The notes beneath the pieces are model-generated. The model saw nothing but the letters and a program-made list of their open reading frames with translations, was not told the DNA's origin and made no database searches. A program made the translations under genes and the position numbers. From Rhizophagus sp. LPA8_4_AMF (taxonomy: Eukaryota; Glomeromycota; Glomeromycetes; Glomerales; Glomeraceae), in assembly GCA_021464525.1 (NCBI GenBank), contig JADRCO010001324.1, positions 1-20,254 of the forward strand: 20,254 nucleotides of DNA, read 5' to 3'. Below are positions 9,913 through 20,254 of the stretch, one piece after another (the first letter of the stretch is position 1; each line of letters opens with the position of its first letter).

Positions 9913-12900
9913 ATGGCAAGCAGTTCCATTATCGAGGATGGAAATGATCTTAGATATTGTTATCAACATGGAATAGGAACTGAAAAAAATGATATTAAAG
10001 CATTTGAATTATATAAAGAAGTCACTGAAAAAGGAGATATTGATACAATAAATAATCTTACAAACTATTATGAAAATGGAATAGAAATTGTAAAAGATAA
10101 AATTAGAGCATTTGAACTGTATGAGAAAGCAGCTGAAAAAGCTGAAAAAGATCAAATAAAGGCAATCAATAATCTTGGATATTGTTATCAAAATGGAATA
10201 GGAACTGAAAAAGATGAAATTAGAGCATTTGTACAGTATAAGAAAGCAGCTGAAAAAGGTCAAATAAAGGCAATTAATAATCTTGGATATTGTTATCAAA
10301 ATGGAATAGGAACTGAAAAAAATGAAATTAGAGCATTTGTACAGTATAAGAAAGCAGCTGAAAAAGGTCAAATAAAGGCAATCAATAATCTTGGATATTG
10401 TTATAAAAATGGAATAGGAACTGAAAAAAATGAAATTAAAGCATTTGAATTATATAAAGAAGCCACTGAAAAAGGAGATATTGATGCAATAAATGATCTT
10501 GGATATTGTTATCATAATGGAATAGGAACTGAAAAAGATGAAATTAGAGCATTTGAACTGTATGAGAAAGCAGCTAAAAAAAGTCAAATAAAGGCGATCA
10601 ATAATCTTGGATATTGTTATCAAAATGGAATAGGAACTGAAAAAGATGAAACTAGAGCATTTGAATTATATAAAGAAGCAGCTGAAAAAGTAGATATTAA
10701 CGCAATATATAATCTTGGATATTGTTATCAAATTGGAATAGGTACTGAAAAAGATGAAATTAGAGCATTTGAACTGTATGAAAAAGCAGCTAAAAAAGGT
10801 CAAAGAAAGGCGGTCAAGAATCTTAGATACTATTATTATCAAACATTTGAAATATATAAAGAAGCAGCTGCTAAAGGAAATATTTTTGCAATATATAATC
10901 TTGGATATTGTTATCAACATGGAATAGGAACTGAAAAAAATAGTATTAAAGCATTTGAATTATATAAAAGAGCATTTGAATTATATAAAGCAACTGAAAA
11001 AGTTGACATGAATGCAATAAAAAATCTTGAACTTTGTTGTCAAAATGGAATAGGAACTGAAAGAAATGTAATTAAAACATCTAAATTATATGAAGCAGCA
11101 GCTAAAAAAGGAGATATTGCTGCAACAAATAATCTTACATATTGTTATAATACTGCTTCTATATATACTACGAATAAATATAAATTTGAAAATTTTCCTA
11201 AACCAAAAAATGCAATTGAAGAAGGTACAGTTATACAAATTTATTACTATTTAATTTTAAATATATAATTATTATATTTTATACTCTTTAATTACAAATT
11301 ACAGTATAAAAAATGATTTTTTACTTGCATTTAGAGTAAAAGTCTAAATATAACTAATTTTTTTGTTTAAAAGCATTTTATAGTAAACCATATGATTCTA
11401 ATATTTGTATTATTGAAATTTAAATTATTAATAATATTAATTTGTTGATTTTTTTTATTAATTAAAGATTTCAATAGCTCGAGTAATGAAAATAATAACA
11501 TACTAGAATCAAGTAATGAGGGTAGAATATTAAAAGGACAAGACGAATCTCATCATAGTAATCAAAATTTTTCAAATATTAAAATATTTTAATTATATTG
11601 ATTAAGTATTTATACTTATATATTATTTTCCTTTTTAGGTAATGATAATAATTCAGGTAAAATAATAATAATAATAATACAAAGTTAATAACCAATTTTT
11701 TAATAAATTTTTTTTTTTTTCACCTAATAAAGAAGTAAAAGACTCCATATTTTGGAGTATTGCCCTTGAAAATCGCCTCTGTGAGTTATATACGAAGGAT
11801 GATGTTATAGATATATTTTGGGGTCGACCAGTTGAGGAACATTTTGAAAATAGCACTAAGTGGTATATTTATATAATTACTCGTGGTTTATACTATCCAT
11901 ATTCCAAGAAAGAAATAATTGCAGATGGCCAAGTTATTCATTTTATTGCAGAAGAGGCAAGATTTGTTATTCCTAATGATCCATTACCAAGTTCAATAAT
12001 TATTCCACAGGATCTAAAGAAAAATTTTGATGAAGCTTTAGATAATGAATTAGGATTGTCATTTCGTGAAGCATATTATAACTTAGTTGGCATAGGCACT
12101 GGATATAAGCAGATCCGTGGTCGGTTCACTGAAAAACCAGCAATTATATTTTATGTTCGTCAGAAAGGTATTTTACGACGTGGATGTGATGGCTTACTTC
12201 CAAAAGAGATTCGTGGATTTCCAACGGATGTTATTGAAGCGTGTGTTGCAAAACCTTGTATTGGTTTAGGTGTAGATACTTGTCGACGTTATCAAAAAAA
12301 TGTTATGTTGGGTTCAAGTATAGGCATGGGATCAGATGAAACTCAAAATACAACTGGAACTCTTAGTGCTATTGCTTATGAAAAAAATTCACATCGAATT
12401 GGGATTATTTCATGTGAGCATGTACTCAAGTTTAATGATGGATCAAATGAATCAATTCCTAGAGAAAAAAAGATTACTATTTATCAGCCTTCATACAACG
12501 ATCAATTTGAGCCAAAAAGATTGCTAAATGAATTAATTGAATTATCAAAAGGATCAGAAGATGAATATATGGATGATATTACGGAAATGACAAAAAAATT
12601 AAGTCTTGCGGAAAGTCGAGATTCAACCTTAGCTACTTATGTAAAGGGTATACGAGATAATTTTTATTCTAAAATACATAAAAAAGTTTTTGGCGTTGAT
12701 GCTGGATTTTGTGTCTTTGATAATGAAAGTCGTAAACTATATTCAAAAAATTTTCCAGTTCCTTTAAGTTACTTTAAAAAAGCTAGACTTTCTACTTGTT
12801 TAGAAAGTACTTATACTTATTGTGAATTGAAGAATTTTAATTATAATAAAAATAGAGTTTTTAAAGTAGGAAGAACTACAGGACTTACTCTTGGAGAATT

Positions 12901-13600
12901 ACTTCCTACTGATCAAGCTATTGCTTGTAATTTAACAAATGAAAGTATAAAAAATGCAAAAAAGTTAGAAATGGAAAAACATATTCCTTGTTATAACAAT
13001 GAAGAACAAACAATTTTTATTGGATATATGAAATCAAAATTAGATTCAGAAATTCGTCAAAAACGTAAAAAATGCTATCCTATTAAATGGTTCGATCGCC
13101 AATTAGCATTTAAATTTGAATCTGGAGATTTTGACTGTGGCGATTCAGGAGCAAGCGTCATGGATGAAACAGGAAAGGCTCTTGGTATTCTTCATGCAAA
13201 ATGGACAACACCATATCAGACGTATGGTATTGCTTCTCCTTATTTCGCTATTCTTGAAGCACTTGACGTAAGTATTTGCTTATCTCTCGATCCTGTTACA
13301 CCCACAATTACTTCACCTTCACCTCCTCCATCATACTTATTATCGCCCTGCTCAGGTAAGTCATAATTATTTTAATTTCAAATTTATTTAGTTATTATAG
13401 TCCTAATTAAATATTTTTTTATAGATGATCAAAAAGATTGTAGTAGAGTAAAAAAACGTGACATGGATATTAATGATGGTAAATTTTTATTAATTTATTA
13501 TAATAGAAGTATTTTATAATAATCATAAGTTTATTTTTTGTTTTCAGCTGAATCATACAATAATACAAAAAAAAGCAAGGTAGATAAGAAGGATATTTAA
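9913..13600 (+). CDS. Sel1-repeat / trypsin-like serine protease fusion, copy 2 (complete)
   Basis: Inferred exons: 9913-11224, optional 11468-11557, 11639-11656, 11733-13355, 13425-13478 and 13548-13600 (stop 13598-13600), about 1019 or 1049 residues. All introns are GT-AG and phase 1. The first exon encodes eleven to twelve 36-residue Sel1-like repeats (consensus NNLGYCYQNGIGTEK, then AFELY and KAAEKG). A linker (GNDNNS) leads to the protease domain with His (SCEHV, codon 12419-12421), Asp (VDAGF, 12698-12700) and Ser (CGDSGASV, 13145-13147). The tail SRVKKRDMD...TKKSKVDKK resembles a bipartite nuclear localisation signal. There is no signal peptide or membrane segment, so an intracellular protease is expected. 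The protease exon has no in-frame ATG near its start (ACG where copy 1 has ATG), which argues for splicing from the Sel1 exon. The fallback reading is two genes, the first ending at 11268. Function beyond proteolysis is unknown. Confidence 0.8.
9943..11170 (+). repeat. Tandem Sel1-coding repeats of 108 bases
   Basis: The first exon of copy 2 is an array of 108-base units (36 codons). The two units at about 10165-10380 are almost identical at base level, differing by only a few substitutions, so unit gain is recent. One unit (near 10821-10890) is shortened and lacks the GIGTEK segment. Another (near 10929-11030) carries an internal repeat AFELYK/AFELYK, and the second unit has extra residues AEK. 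These unequal units point to copy-number change by recombination or slippage. Confidence 0.8.
11468..11557 (+). other. Probable extra Ser/Asn-rich linker exon of copy 2
   Basis: After the acceptor TTAATTAAAG (AG 11466-11467) an open stretch reads in phase 1: DFNSSSNENNNILESSNEGR and on to ...KGQDESHH. It ends at a GTAATC donor (11558) that leaves phase 1, so joining to the micro-exon at 11639 keeps frame. A GTAGAA donor at 11522 would also fit. Copy 1 has no counterpart: the interval between its Sel1 exon and micro-exon is only 98 bases. Composition fits a flexible linker between the two domains. Confidence 0.5.
11639..11656 (+). other. 18-base micro-exon joining Sel1 and protease exons (copy 2; counterpart at 335-352)
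   Basis: Flanked by TTCCTTTTTAG and the donor GTAAAATAAT, it encodes GNDNNS in phase 1. In copy 1 the exon is also 18 bases (335-352, VDDNNS) with the same flanks. Exon, acceptor and donor are conserved while nearby intron sequence has drifted, which supports it as a true exon. The internal ATG would lead straight to a TAA after splicing, so it is not a start codon. Confidence 0.65.
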
Positions 13601-16600
13601 AGATAAGATTGAAGCATTTAAAATTTAATTATTAATTTTATTTAGATAAATTAATTTATATATACAGTCTTGTATGAAAGGTGTGCAGTATTCTTGCGTT
13701 TATTATTATGAATTTATTCGTATGCACAATTTTGTTGTATACAAAAGTTAATATTATGCCAGATTAAGATCAAGTGGAAACGGATAGTACAGAATTATGC
13801 ACCAATATTTATTGTGTGCGTGTGTAGTTTTATTTATAATTGTATTTAATTGTATTTAGACATTATTAATTTATTATTATTCAAATATCAACCATAAAAT
13901 GTATTTTATAACCTCAGAATTATTAATAAATATTGGTTTTCTTATTTTTATATTAAACATTTAATGTAAGCCTCTAATATTTATAAGTTTATCGAAAGAA
14001 TTACCACTTGAATAGTAGCATTTAAATAATCGTCATTTTTTCTACATTTTTTACAAAGTTTACAAAGCAAGAATTAGGATGATGATGACTAAAAACAATA
14101 TTAAACATTCTTCGTTGCGAGATCTAATGATTATTGAAGAAAAATGTCTTGGGTCCTAAATTCCCATAATTACATTAATTGAATTTTCATTAAACATGAT
14201 AATATTAGAATATTACGTAATATCTTGAATGTAAAAGCAATAAGATATATAGACATGTTATCTAAAGAATTTGAAAACATTGTCACAGACCCCGTTCATG
14301 TTACATCAGAAAATGTATTTTAAGTAATTTTGAGAGTATTTCGGGCGTTTTAAAAACATGGTTTAAAAATATTTAACAATAAAATTTATTTCATGATACC
14401 TTAGAATAATATTTAACGTTTTAATTACCGGGATGTTTTTTAAATATATATTATTATTCGAAAGTTTATAAACTTTTTAATTCAATTTTCAGATATTCTG
14501 AGCGATCATTATTTTTTATTTTTTTATTTTTTTGCTGTTTTAATTAACGAAATTAAATTCCAAATTTACTGTGTAAACTATGATACGTAACTAATAAAAT
14601 TATGTGCCTCTCCCACACTTTGCGATCAATTAAATCTTCGCATTTATTAATCGTCGGAGTTCACAAATAATGCTTTTGTAGAGAAAATTCATTTAACTCT
14701 CTATTAGTATACGTATCGATGTATACGATGTATAATTATATAAAAATATATATGTGCAATATGTTCTTTGTCAATAATTATTTCTTACACATGATTAGAA
14801 CCATATTTGTTGCAATATTTTGCGTGATTGACTTTTGTGACAGCCATTATCTAGTTTATAACATTATAATAAGCGATCTATCAAGTTCATTACATATATA
14901 TGGGTAATTAATATCTGGGCTTTCATTCACCGCGCTTCTCTCGAGTACAACAACCTTAGAAGTTTTCTTATATACTGTATAATAAGTATTCGTGAGATCA
15001 TAGGTTATTAAAACAACGATGCGATTCTTCGATTCCGTTAAACGAATTTTTATTTTTGTTCATTTTTTTTTTATTTCATCAAAAGAAATTATAAATTTGC
15101 ATGTTACAGTACATTATTGAATAATGAGAGTGATTTGTGAAAGTATTCCAAACTTTTTTACAGAAAACGGAAAAATGATATCGAGTCATTAAAAATACAA
15201 TGGAAATTATCTCTCCGAGCTCCGAATTTGGGAATCAAAGTTAGATATTATATGGCAAGCCTTTTGACATTTCTTCTTTCTTTCAAATAAAAAATATTTG
15301 ACAATATAAAATGACAAACTGATTTAACTAAAAGTGGAGTTTTAAACAATATTTTAGACTCATTTAGAGTCAATTAATGATATTGAATACCAGAAGCGGG
15401 AGAATTATTTGATAAAAAGTCTAAAAAACGCCTCTAAATCAACTCAAATTCTGAAAATCCATGGAATTAAGTTTAAACACAATGAATTTGAGACAAACCA
15501 GTTAATCATATCTCTCCTATGGACAATACGCTTGCTATTATTCTCGGAAGATTTTTAAGAAAATTCGAATTTATCTGATGATGACCCTAAGAATCTACAT
15601 CCAATACTTTTTATAATGATTCTTATTAAATTTTTAAATAACATTTTGAAAAAACATATTTTAATACTTATAATAACTATTTTACTTGAAGTGTCTGTAG
15701 TTGTACATAATTAGTAACAAACTTTCACTTGCTTATAAGATCTTTTTTTCTTTTTTAGTGATTTCAGTAATGCATATAATAACATATCGAAGAAAATTTA
15801 TGCTTCCACAGCATTGTTCATTTCTTAGTTCTTGCTGCGAGATTTAACTTAAAAAGACTCTAAAATAACAAATTGGTTATGTAAAAAAAGTCGATCCGTT
15901 TTTTATATTCCATCTCTTTCCCGTAAAAGGCTCTTATTTACGGGGTTTTTACAGAAATAACGGATAAAATTTTTTATAGGGCTGAGTGAATTTTATCATG
16001 CGTCACGAAAATTAACGCTATTGTAGAACACAATATTACAGTATGAAGCTATCTACCGATTTTTTTTTTTTTTAAAAAAAAAAGGTACTTTAACTGTGTT
16101 TGGTATAAACTTTAGCGGTAATTGACATCAGTCTTTATGGAATAATTATATATCTGTCTACACGACCTTTCTCTAAAGAATGAGCATAATAGAATTTTTT
16201 TCTTAATAGGCTTATAATATTATAGTGATTATGCAAATACACTTATAAATGTGACTTGATGTTTCGGTGTTTATTATTTCGCTGAAACTTTTTTTTACGT
16301 CATTATAAACTGTGCGCAGAAATGTTCTGCCATATAATTTTATACTGAAGTAAGGCTATAAGTAAATTTTATTTTCGTCATAAAAATATAAAATATGAAT
16401 CTTATCATACATAATTATAATTGCGGTATTATTTTTAAAAATTAGTTACGGTAATACCGTTATGGACTTATGGTATAGTTATTTACTTACTACCAGTACC
16501 GGTACGATAATCAATTACTAATCATACGGTAGTATTATAGCCAAATATGATAATTAATTTTCAATTAAAATAGTTTTATTTTGTGAAGTTTGTTTAAAAA

Positions 16601-17474
16601 GTTTGAATATCAAAGTTTTAAGTTGATGTTGAATAAATTTTACTTTAAAGATTTATGACTAGGTGATATTTTGAGGTTTCAAATAAATTTAATGCTTCGA
16701 GCATAGGATTATCCCGAGTTTTGATTTTTGGACGCAATAAAGTATGGGCTACAACAATTTTTCAAGGCCACAAATTTTGACGTTAGAATGATATACAATT
16801 ATTGTTAGCAAGCATGAGACAATTGAGACATCTTGATGATCGCAGGCTCTTTTATGGCATTAATTAAAATCTTATATGGTCATAATCTCCCTATTAGCGA
16901 TAAATTACAGTACTAAACATTAAAGGACTGAAAATAGTAATGATTATTTCTTACTTTGTAGTTAATTAAAGTTCAATTAAATGTTTATATACAGTAAAAA
17001 CAAAAAGAAAAGAAAACTAATATCTTTGTATATAAACCCATTTTTAATGTGGCACAATTTGTCGCTATTTTGGTAAACAAAATGATCTACTTACTATATT
17101 TGTGAACAATAACGAGACTTTTTAACGTTTCCTTTTTTTAAAAAAAAGTAATCACCTAATAATGTCTTTATAGTAACTAATTATTATTAATTTGTTTCAC
17201 ATGAAATGAAAAAGTATTACTTCCATTTGATATTATTCGACGAATTCCTAATTTGAGAAAAACTAATAAATTAACCTTGACTTTGCAAAGTAAAAATTTG
17301 CATTTTTTGTCAAATTTTTAAAGCTAAAATTCAAAATTTGATTCCATGATTTTTATGGCATTCTTTTCTTTGATAGTAGAATTACAATAAAAATAATTTG
17401 TTAATGTATACATTTTAGGAAAAGATCTTTATGCATGTAGTACACAAACCCTTTTAAATGATAAAAAAAGCATT
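13601..17474. other. Long spacer without supported genes
   Basis: AT-rich, with stops in all frames and no tRNA, rRNA or recognisable transposon protein. The first 200 bases are the duplicated 3' flank of the protease gene. A T14/A11 block (16060-16084) is a perfect-pairing low-complexity palindrome. A cluster of short palindromes lies at 16449-16534. The 62-codon frame at 14719-14907 (hydrophobic, no domain) is treated as chance. Confidence 0.5.
16449..16534. repeat. Cluster of CGGTA palindromes
   Basis: CGGTAATACCG (16449-16459), the perfect palindrome GTACCGGTAC (16496-16505) and ATACGGTA (about 16524-16531) lie within 86 bases. The outer parts (TACCGTTATG and the complement of ATCATACGGTA) can pair. 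It may be a degraded inverted-repeat element; no ends are defined. Confidence 0.35.
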
Positions 17475-17480
17475 TATAAA
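17475..17480 (+). promoter_or_regulatory. Candidate TATA box of the ZNFX1-like gene
   Basis: TATAAA lies 132 bases before the ATG at 17613, followed by a strong pyrimidine-rich stretch (about 17490-17518, CTTCCTTTTTTCTTTTTCTC). Such CT-rich tracts are common just upstream of transcription starts in filamentous fungi. Confidence 0.4.
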
Positions 17481-17612
17481 CCTCATCAACTTCCTTTTTT
17501 CTTTTTCTCTTTCTTTGAAGAAAATAACGACAAGTTTTTTCTTTGGATACTTTTAAGAAAAAAATTTCTTTTTTTTTACAATAATATCAGACAACTCAAT
17601 AAGTTTGTTATT

Positions 17613-20254
17613 ATGGACGGAAGATTTGGTCCTAATGACGATAACGGTGATGATGGTCACTTAAATGCCAATAGAGGTGGTAGAGGAAATAACAGAGGCA
17701 GCTTTGGCCGTGGTGGTAGAGGAAATATTAGACGAGGTGATAATAATCGTAACAATACACCATCCCCATCAAGATTAAGTATTCCTGAAATAAAACAATC
17801 ACAACTAGAAACCACCATTACAAATTTTAATTCATCAGAATTATCATATAAAGGTAGTGATAAAATAATTTTTATTACTAATGGGGATCCTATTAAAAAT
17901 ATTTGGAAGAGAGTATTAAAAAAGGATATTCCTTGGAATCAAAATGATGTTAGGTTTTTTATTAGTTCCGCTTTAGTGGCAACGGATTCTAAAACCGGTT
18001 ATAGTGTAGAAGAAATTGTATCTGAATTAGGTAATCCTGAAAGTGGTCTTAAAAGATTGAGAGAAATTATGAATTTTCCAATGTCATGTGATGCGGGTCT
18101 TAGGGATGATGTATTATCATTCCAATATGTTATATTACCTTTATTGGGTTTATTGACTAGAACTGCGATTACTGATTGTAATTTGGAAAGGTACGTTCAT
18201 GCCATCTTTACGGCCGTTTATACGAACCTTGTAAGTTTATTTTTTTTTTAACTTACTATTAAATGTTATGTGTATTATGTATTCTAATAATTAAATGCTT
18301 TACTTTAAACTAAAGGAACAATTTCTTTATAATAATGTTATGAAAATGTTGGAGACGTTGGTGGGACGTAATTCTGTTATAGATCATGTAGTTAACGTTG
18401 AAGAATTGCTAGCACGTGAACGTTATGCATTTATTCCATTCTCGTAAGTAACAATGTATAGCAACTATTATTTATCTAACGAACTAATTCTATATTTTTT
18501 ATTAAAAAGGTTAGGAACATTTTTCTTAATTATCGTAAGACTTCTTACAGAATTATTACATCGTATCAAAGAAGCATCTGTTAATGAAACTATGCATAAA
18601 ATTTCCCACGATTTACAACGATTAAAAACTACTTTTCAACAATCAATCGATCAACAACGATTATTTTTCATTTCAACAGATCCATTAATTAATGATTTAG
18701 AAACTAGAGAATATTTTTTCACTATATTAGAAAAAGAGATGAAAATCATGAATAAAATGTTAAATAATGGTCGTACCAATTTAATCTTTGAACCAAATTC
18801 TGATTCAAAAGATTTTACTCGATTATATTATAAAGAATTAGCTAGAAAAGTCGATGCACAAAGAACTTATGATCCACCAGGAGAATTATCAAAGAAGGTA
18901 GAAGGCATGATAATGATTTTTCAGAAATTTCAAAAATTTCAATTATTCCTACTAGAGAAGAAATATTATGTGAACGAAAACCTTTTTTACCTTCTACACT
19001 TCATGATTCATTACACTTTTTACCTTATGGTGTAAGTAGGTTACTTGATACACAATTTCGTCTTTTAAGAGAAGATATGTTAAATCCTATTCGCGGTGGT
19101 ATATGTAATTTCTTAAATGCGTTATTAGAAGATTGGTCATCACCTAATAATAATAGTAAATTATCTATGGAATCAAAGAAAATGCAAGAAAGAGGAGGTA
19201 GATTTAAATATAATAATGGAATAAGTGATAATGGTGACTTACAAGTATATACTCACATACAATTCGTTAAAATTGGTTGTAATAGAAGGAAGGGATTTTA
19301 TTGTACTATAAGATTCAACTCTCCAAAAGTTCGTAATTCAGGGAGTCAAAGAGGTAGGAGAGATTATTGGGAAAAAACTAAAAAATTATTAACTGGTAGT
19401 TTAATTGCTATCTTATTATCAAATCCAAATTCTAAACAAACAAGATCTAATATCTCTTTTAATAATAATTTATCTATAAGTAATTCTGATTTATATTCAA
19501 TATATTTTGGTGTTGTCGCATTAAGAGACGAAAATGCATTATCTCGTGACACAGATTTTTGTGATATTGATATTTCTTTTATCGATCCTTCAATTTATCC
19601 TATTGCATTAAATGAAATTTCAAAGTTTGAAGAAATAAATAGGAAATCTTTAGAAAACCGATTTATGGTAGAATCAACTGGTGTTTACTTTGAATCTTAT
19701 TATCATATACTTAAAACTCTTAAAGAAGCTGATCCTAATGCTTTACCTTTTGATAAATATTTGGCTCCTAATCCTGATGATTTGAATAATAATGATGATG
19801 AAAATGTTGAAGAAGGTGGAAGTGTTTTTAGTACAGTGAGAAGAGCTTTTAATAATTTAACTGGTAGTAGTAGTAGTAGTAAATCCATCATAGAGGTTTC
19901 GGTTGAAAATCCTTTATATACTAGAGCACCAGGGTTTCAATTTGATTTATCTGTTTTATTTAACAATGAACAAAGTGTGAAATTGAATGTTACTGATACA
20001 ATTTCACATAATGAAGTGATAAAAGTTATTATAGAAAAAAGTAAAATCGGTAAATCATCCAATGGAGATACTTATGGATTGGACGAAACTCAAGGTAAAA
20101 TATTTAAGTAGTAGTTAAAAGGATTGTAAGGCGTTTAAGGAGCTAAGGGAGAAAAAAAGTTTTTTATTACCTAATTAATTTTTTAATTAATTTTTAATTA
20201 TAGCACAGGCGTTGATATATGCTTTAACGCGTGAAATTGCTTTAATCGAAGGTA
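17613..20254 (+). CDS. ZNFX1-like (NF-X1-type zinc finger/SF1 helicase) protein, 5' half, apparent frameshift
   Basis: Exons: 17613-18230 (phase 0), 18316-18443 (phase 2), 18510-20094 (phase 1) and 20204->20254. The N-terminus is an RGG-type RNA-binding stretch (RGGRGNNRG, FGRGGRGNIRRG). Then come family segments I recognise from memory: the region around GNPESGLKRLREIMNFP, the RLLDTQFRLLREDMLNPIRG block, YFGVVALRDENAL, YTRAPGFQFDLSVL, and GLDETQ spliced to AQALIYALTREIALIEG. The last leads into the helicase core; Walker A should follow outside the window. Relatives act on RNA in surveillance or small-RNA pathways (family knowledge). Between 18892 and 18899 the frame breaks: SKK continues as GRRHDND only with one extra base. 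With that base, exon lengths give the phase 1 donor at 20094. A run of five AGT codons (19866-19880) encodes a Ser tract. It is a pseudogene if the shift is real. Confidence 0.8.
18889..18900 (+). other. One-base frameshift site in the ZNFX1-like gene
   Basis: Within TCAAAGAAGGTA the coding frame changes. Upstream reading ends ...GELSKK; the original frame then meets a stop at 19033-19035, while the frame starting with GGT at 18897 stays open for 400 codons and carries the family blocks. A missing A or G in this purine run explains it. No GT-AG intron restores the frame without removing recognisable coding sequence (the GTAGAAG...TTTTCAG interval is only 27 bases and does not change frame). 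Confidence 0.7.

Noticed and set aside
10009-10920. Minus-strand open frames of 120 and 84 codons
   Set aside because: They are antisense shadows of the repetitive Sel1 exon; the repeated hydrophobic translation simply mirrors the 108-base units.
9943-11170. CRISPR-like regular repeats
   Set aside because: The regular 108-base spacing is coding (36-residue Sel1 units) without unique spacers between identical short repeats.
12056-13366. Protease start at TTG 12056
   Set aside because: The frame is open and similar to copy 1 back to 11733; TTG is not a credible eukaryotic start here.
18889-18900. Programmed -1 ribosomal frameshifting in the ZNFX1-like gene
   Set aside because: A -1 slip would restore the frame, but the heptamer AAAGAAG does not follow the X XXY YYZ rule and no obvious downstream structure is seen; a one-base deletion or assembly error is simpler.
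19703-19891. Minus-strand leucine-rich frames at 19364-19552 and 19703-19891
   Set aside because: Antisense shadows of the ZNFX1-like coding exon.

Overview
The window looks like nuclear DNA of a filamentous fungus, most likely an arbuscular mycorrhizal fungus (Glomeromycotina, Rhizophagus type). The reasons are very AT-rich sequence, short phase-consistent GT-AG introns of about 70-100 bases, long gene-poor spacers, and three protein types typical of those genomes: Sel1-like repeat proteins, NF-X1/ZNFX1-like helicases and a relic of a TKL-like kinase. This is judged from sequence character and recall of families; no search was run.

Layout. 1-2412: the 3' part of a multi-exon gene (copy 1) joining Sel1 repeats to a trypsin-like serine protease domain. 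2413-9482: about 7 kb without an intact gene, holding an inverted-repeat pair (5067-5261), a 120-base tandem repeat (7559-7830), a 456-base terminal-inverted-repeat element (7940-8395) and a broken kinase fragment (8590-8716). 9483-9702: a 220-base TA-flanked MITE-like element. 9763-9860: repeated motifs and a TATA box. 9913-13600: a complete second copy of the Sel1-protease gene. 13601-17474: a 4 kb spacer with no gene I can support. 17475-20254: promoter and 5' half of a ZNFX1-like helicase gene, cut by the window end just before its Walker A motif and carrying an apparent one-base frameshift.

Main result. The two Sel1-protease genes were reconstructed exon by exon. Every inferred intron in both is phase 1, and both copies support the same model. 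An 18-base micro-exon connects the Sel1 exon to the protease exon in frame, so what looks like two neighbouring ORFs is best read as one fused protein of about 1020-1050 residues. It has no visible signal peptide and ends in a lysine-rich, nuclear-localisation-like tail. The copies differ in exon content: copy 1 has a duplicated exon+intron near its 3' end, and copy 2 probably has an extra Ser/Asn-rich linker exon.

The fusion resembles in general plan (repeat sensor plus protease effector) the modular proteins found in fungal and bacterial self/non-self recognition. That functional reading is inference only. The helicase gene belongs to a family linked elsewhere to RNA surveillance and small-RNA pathways; there is no evidence that it works with the protease genes.
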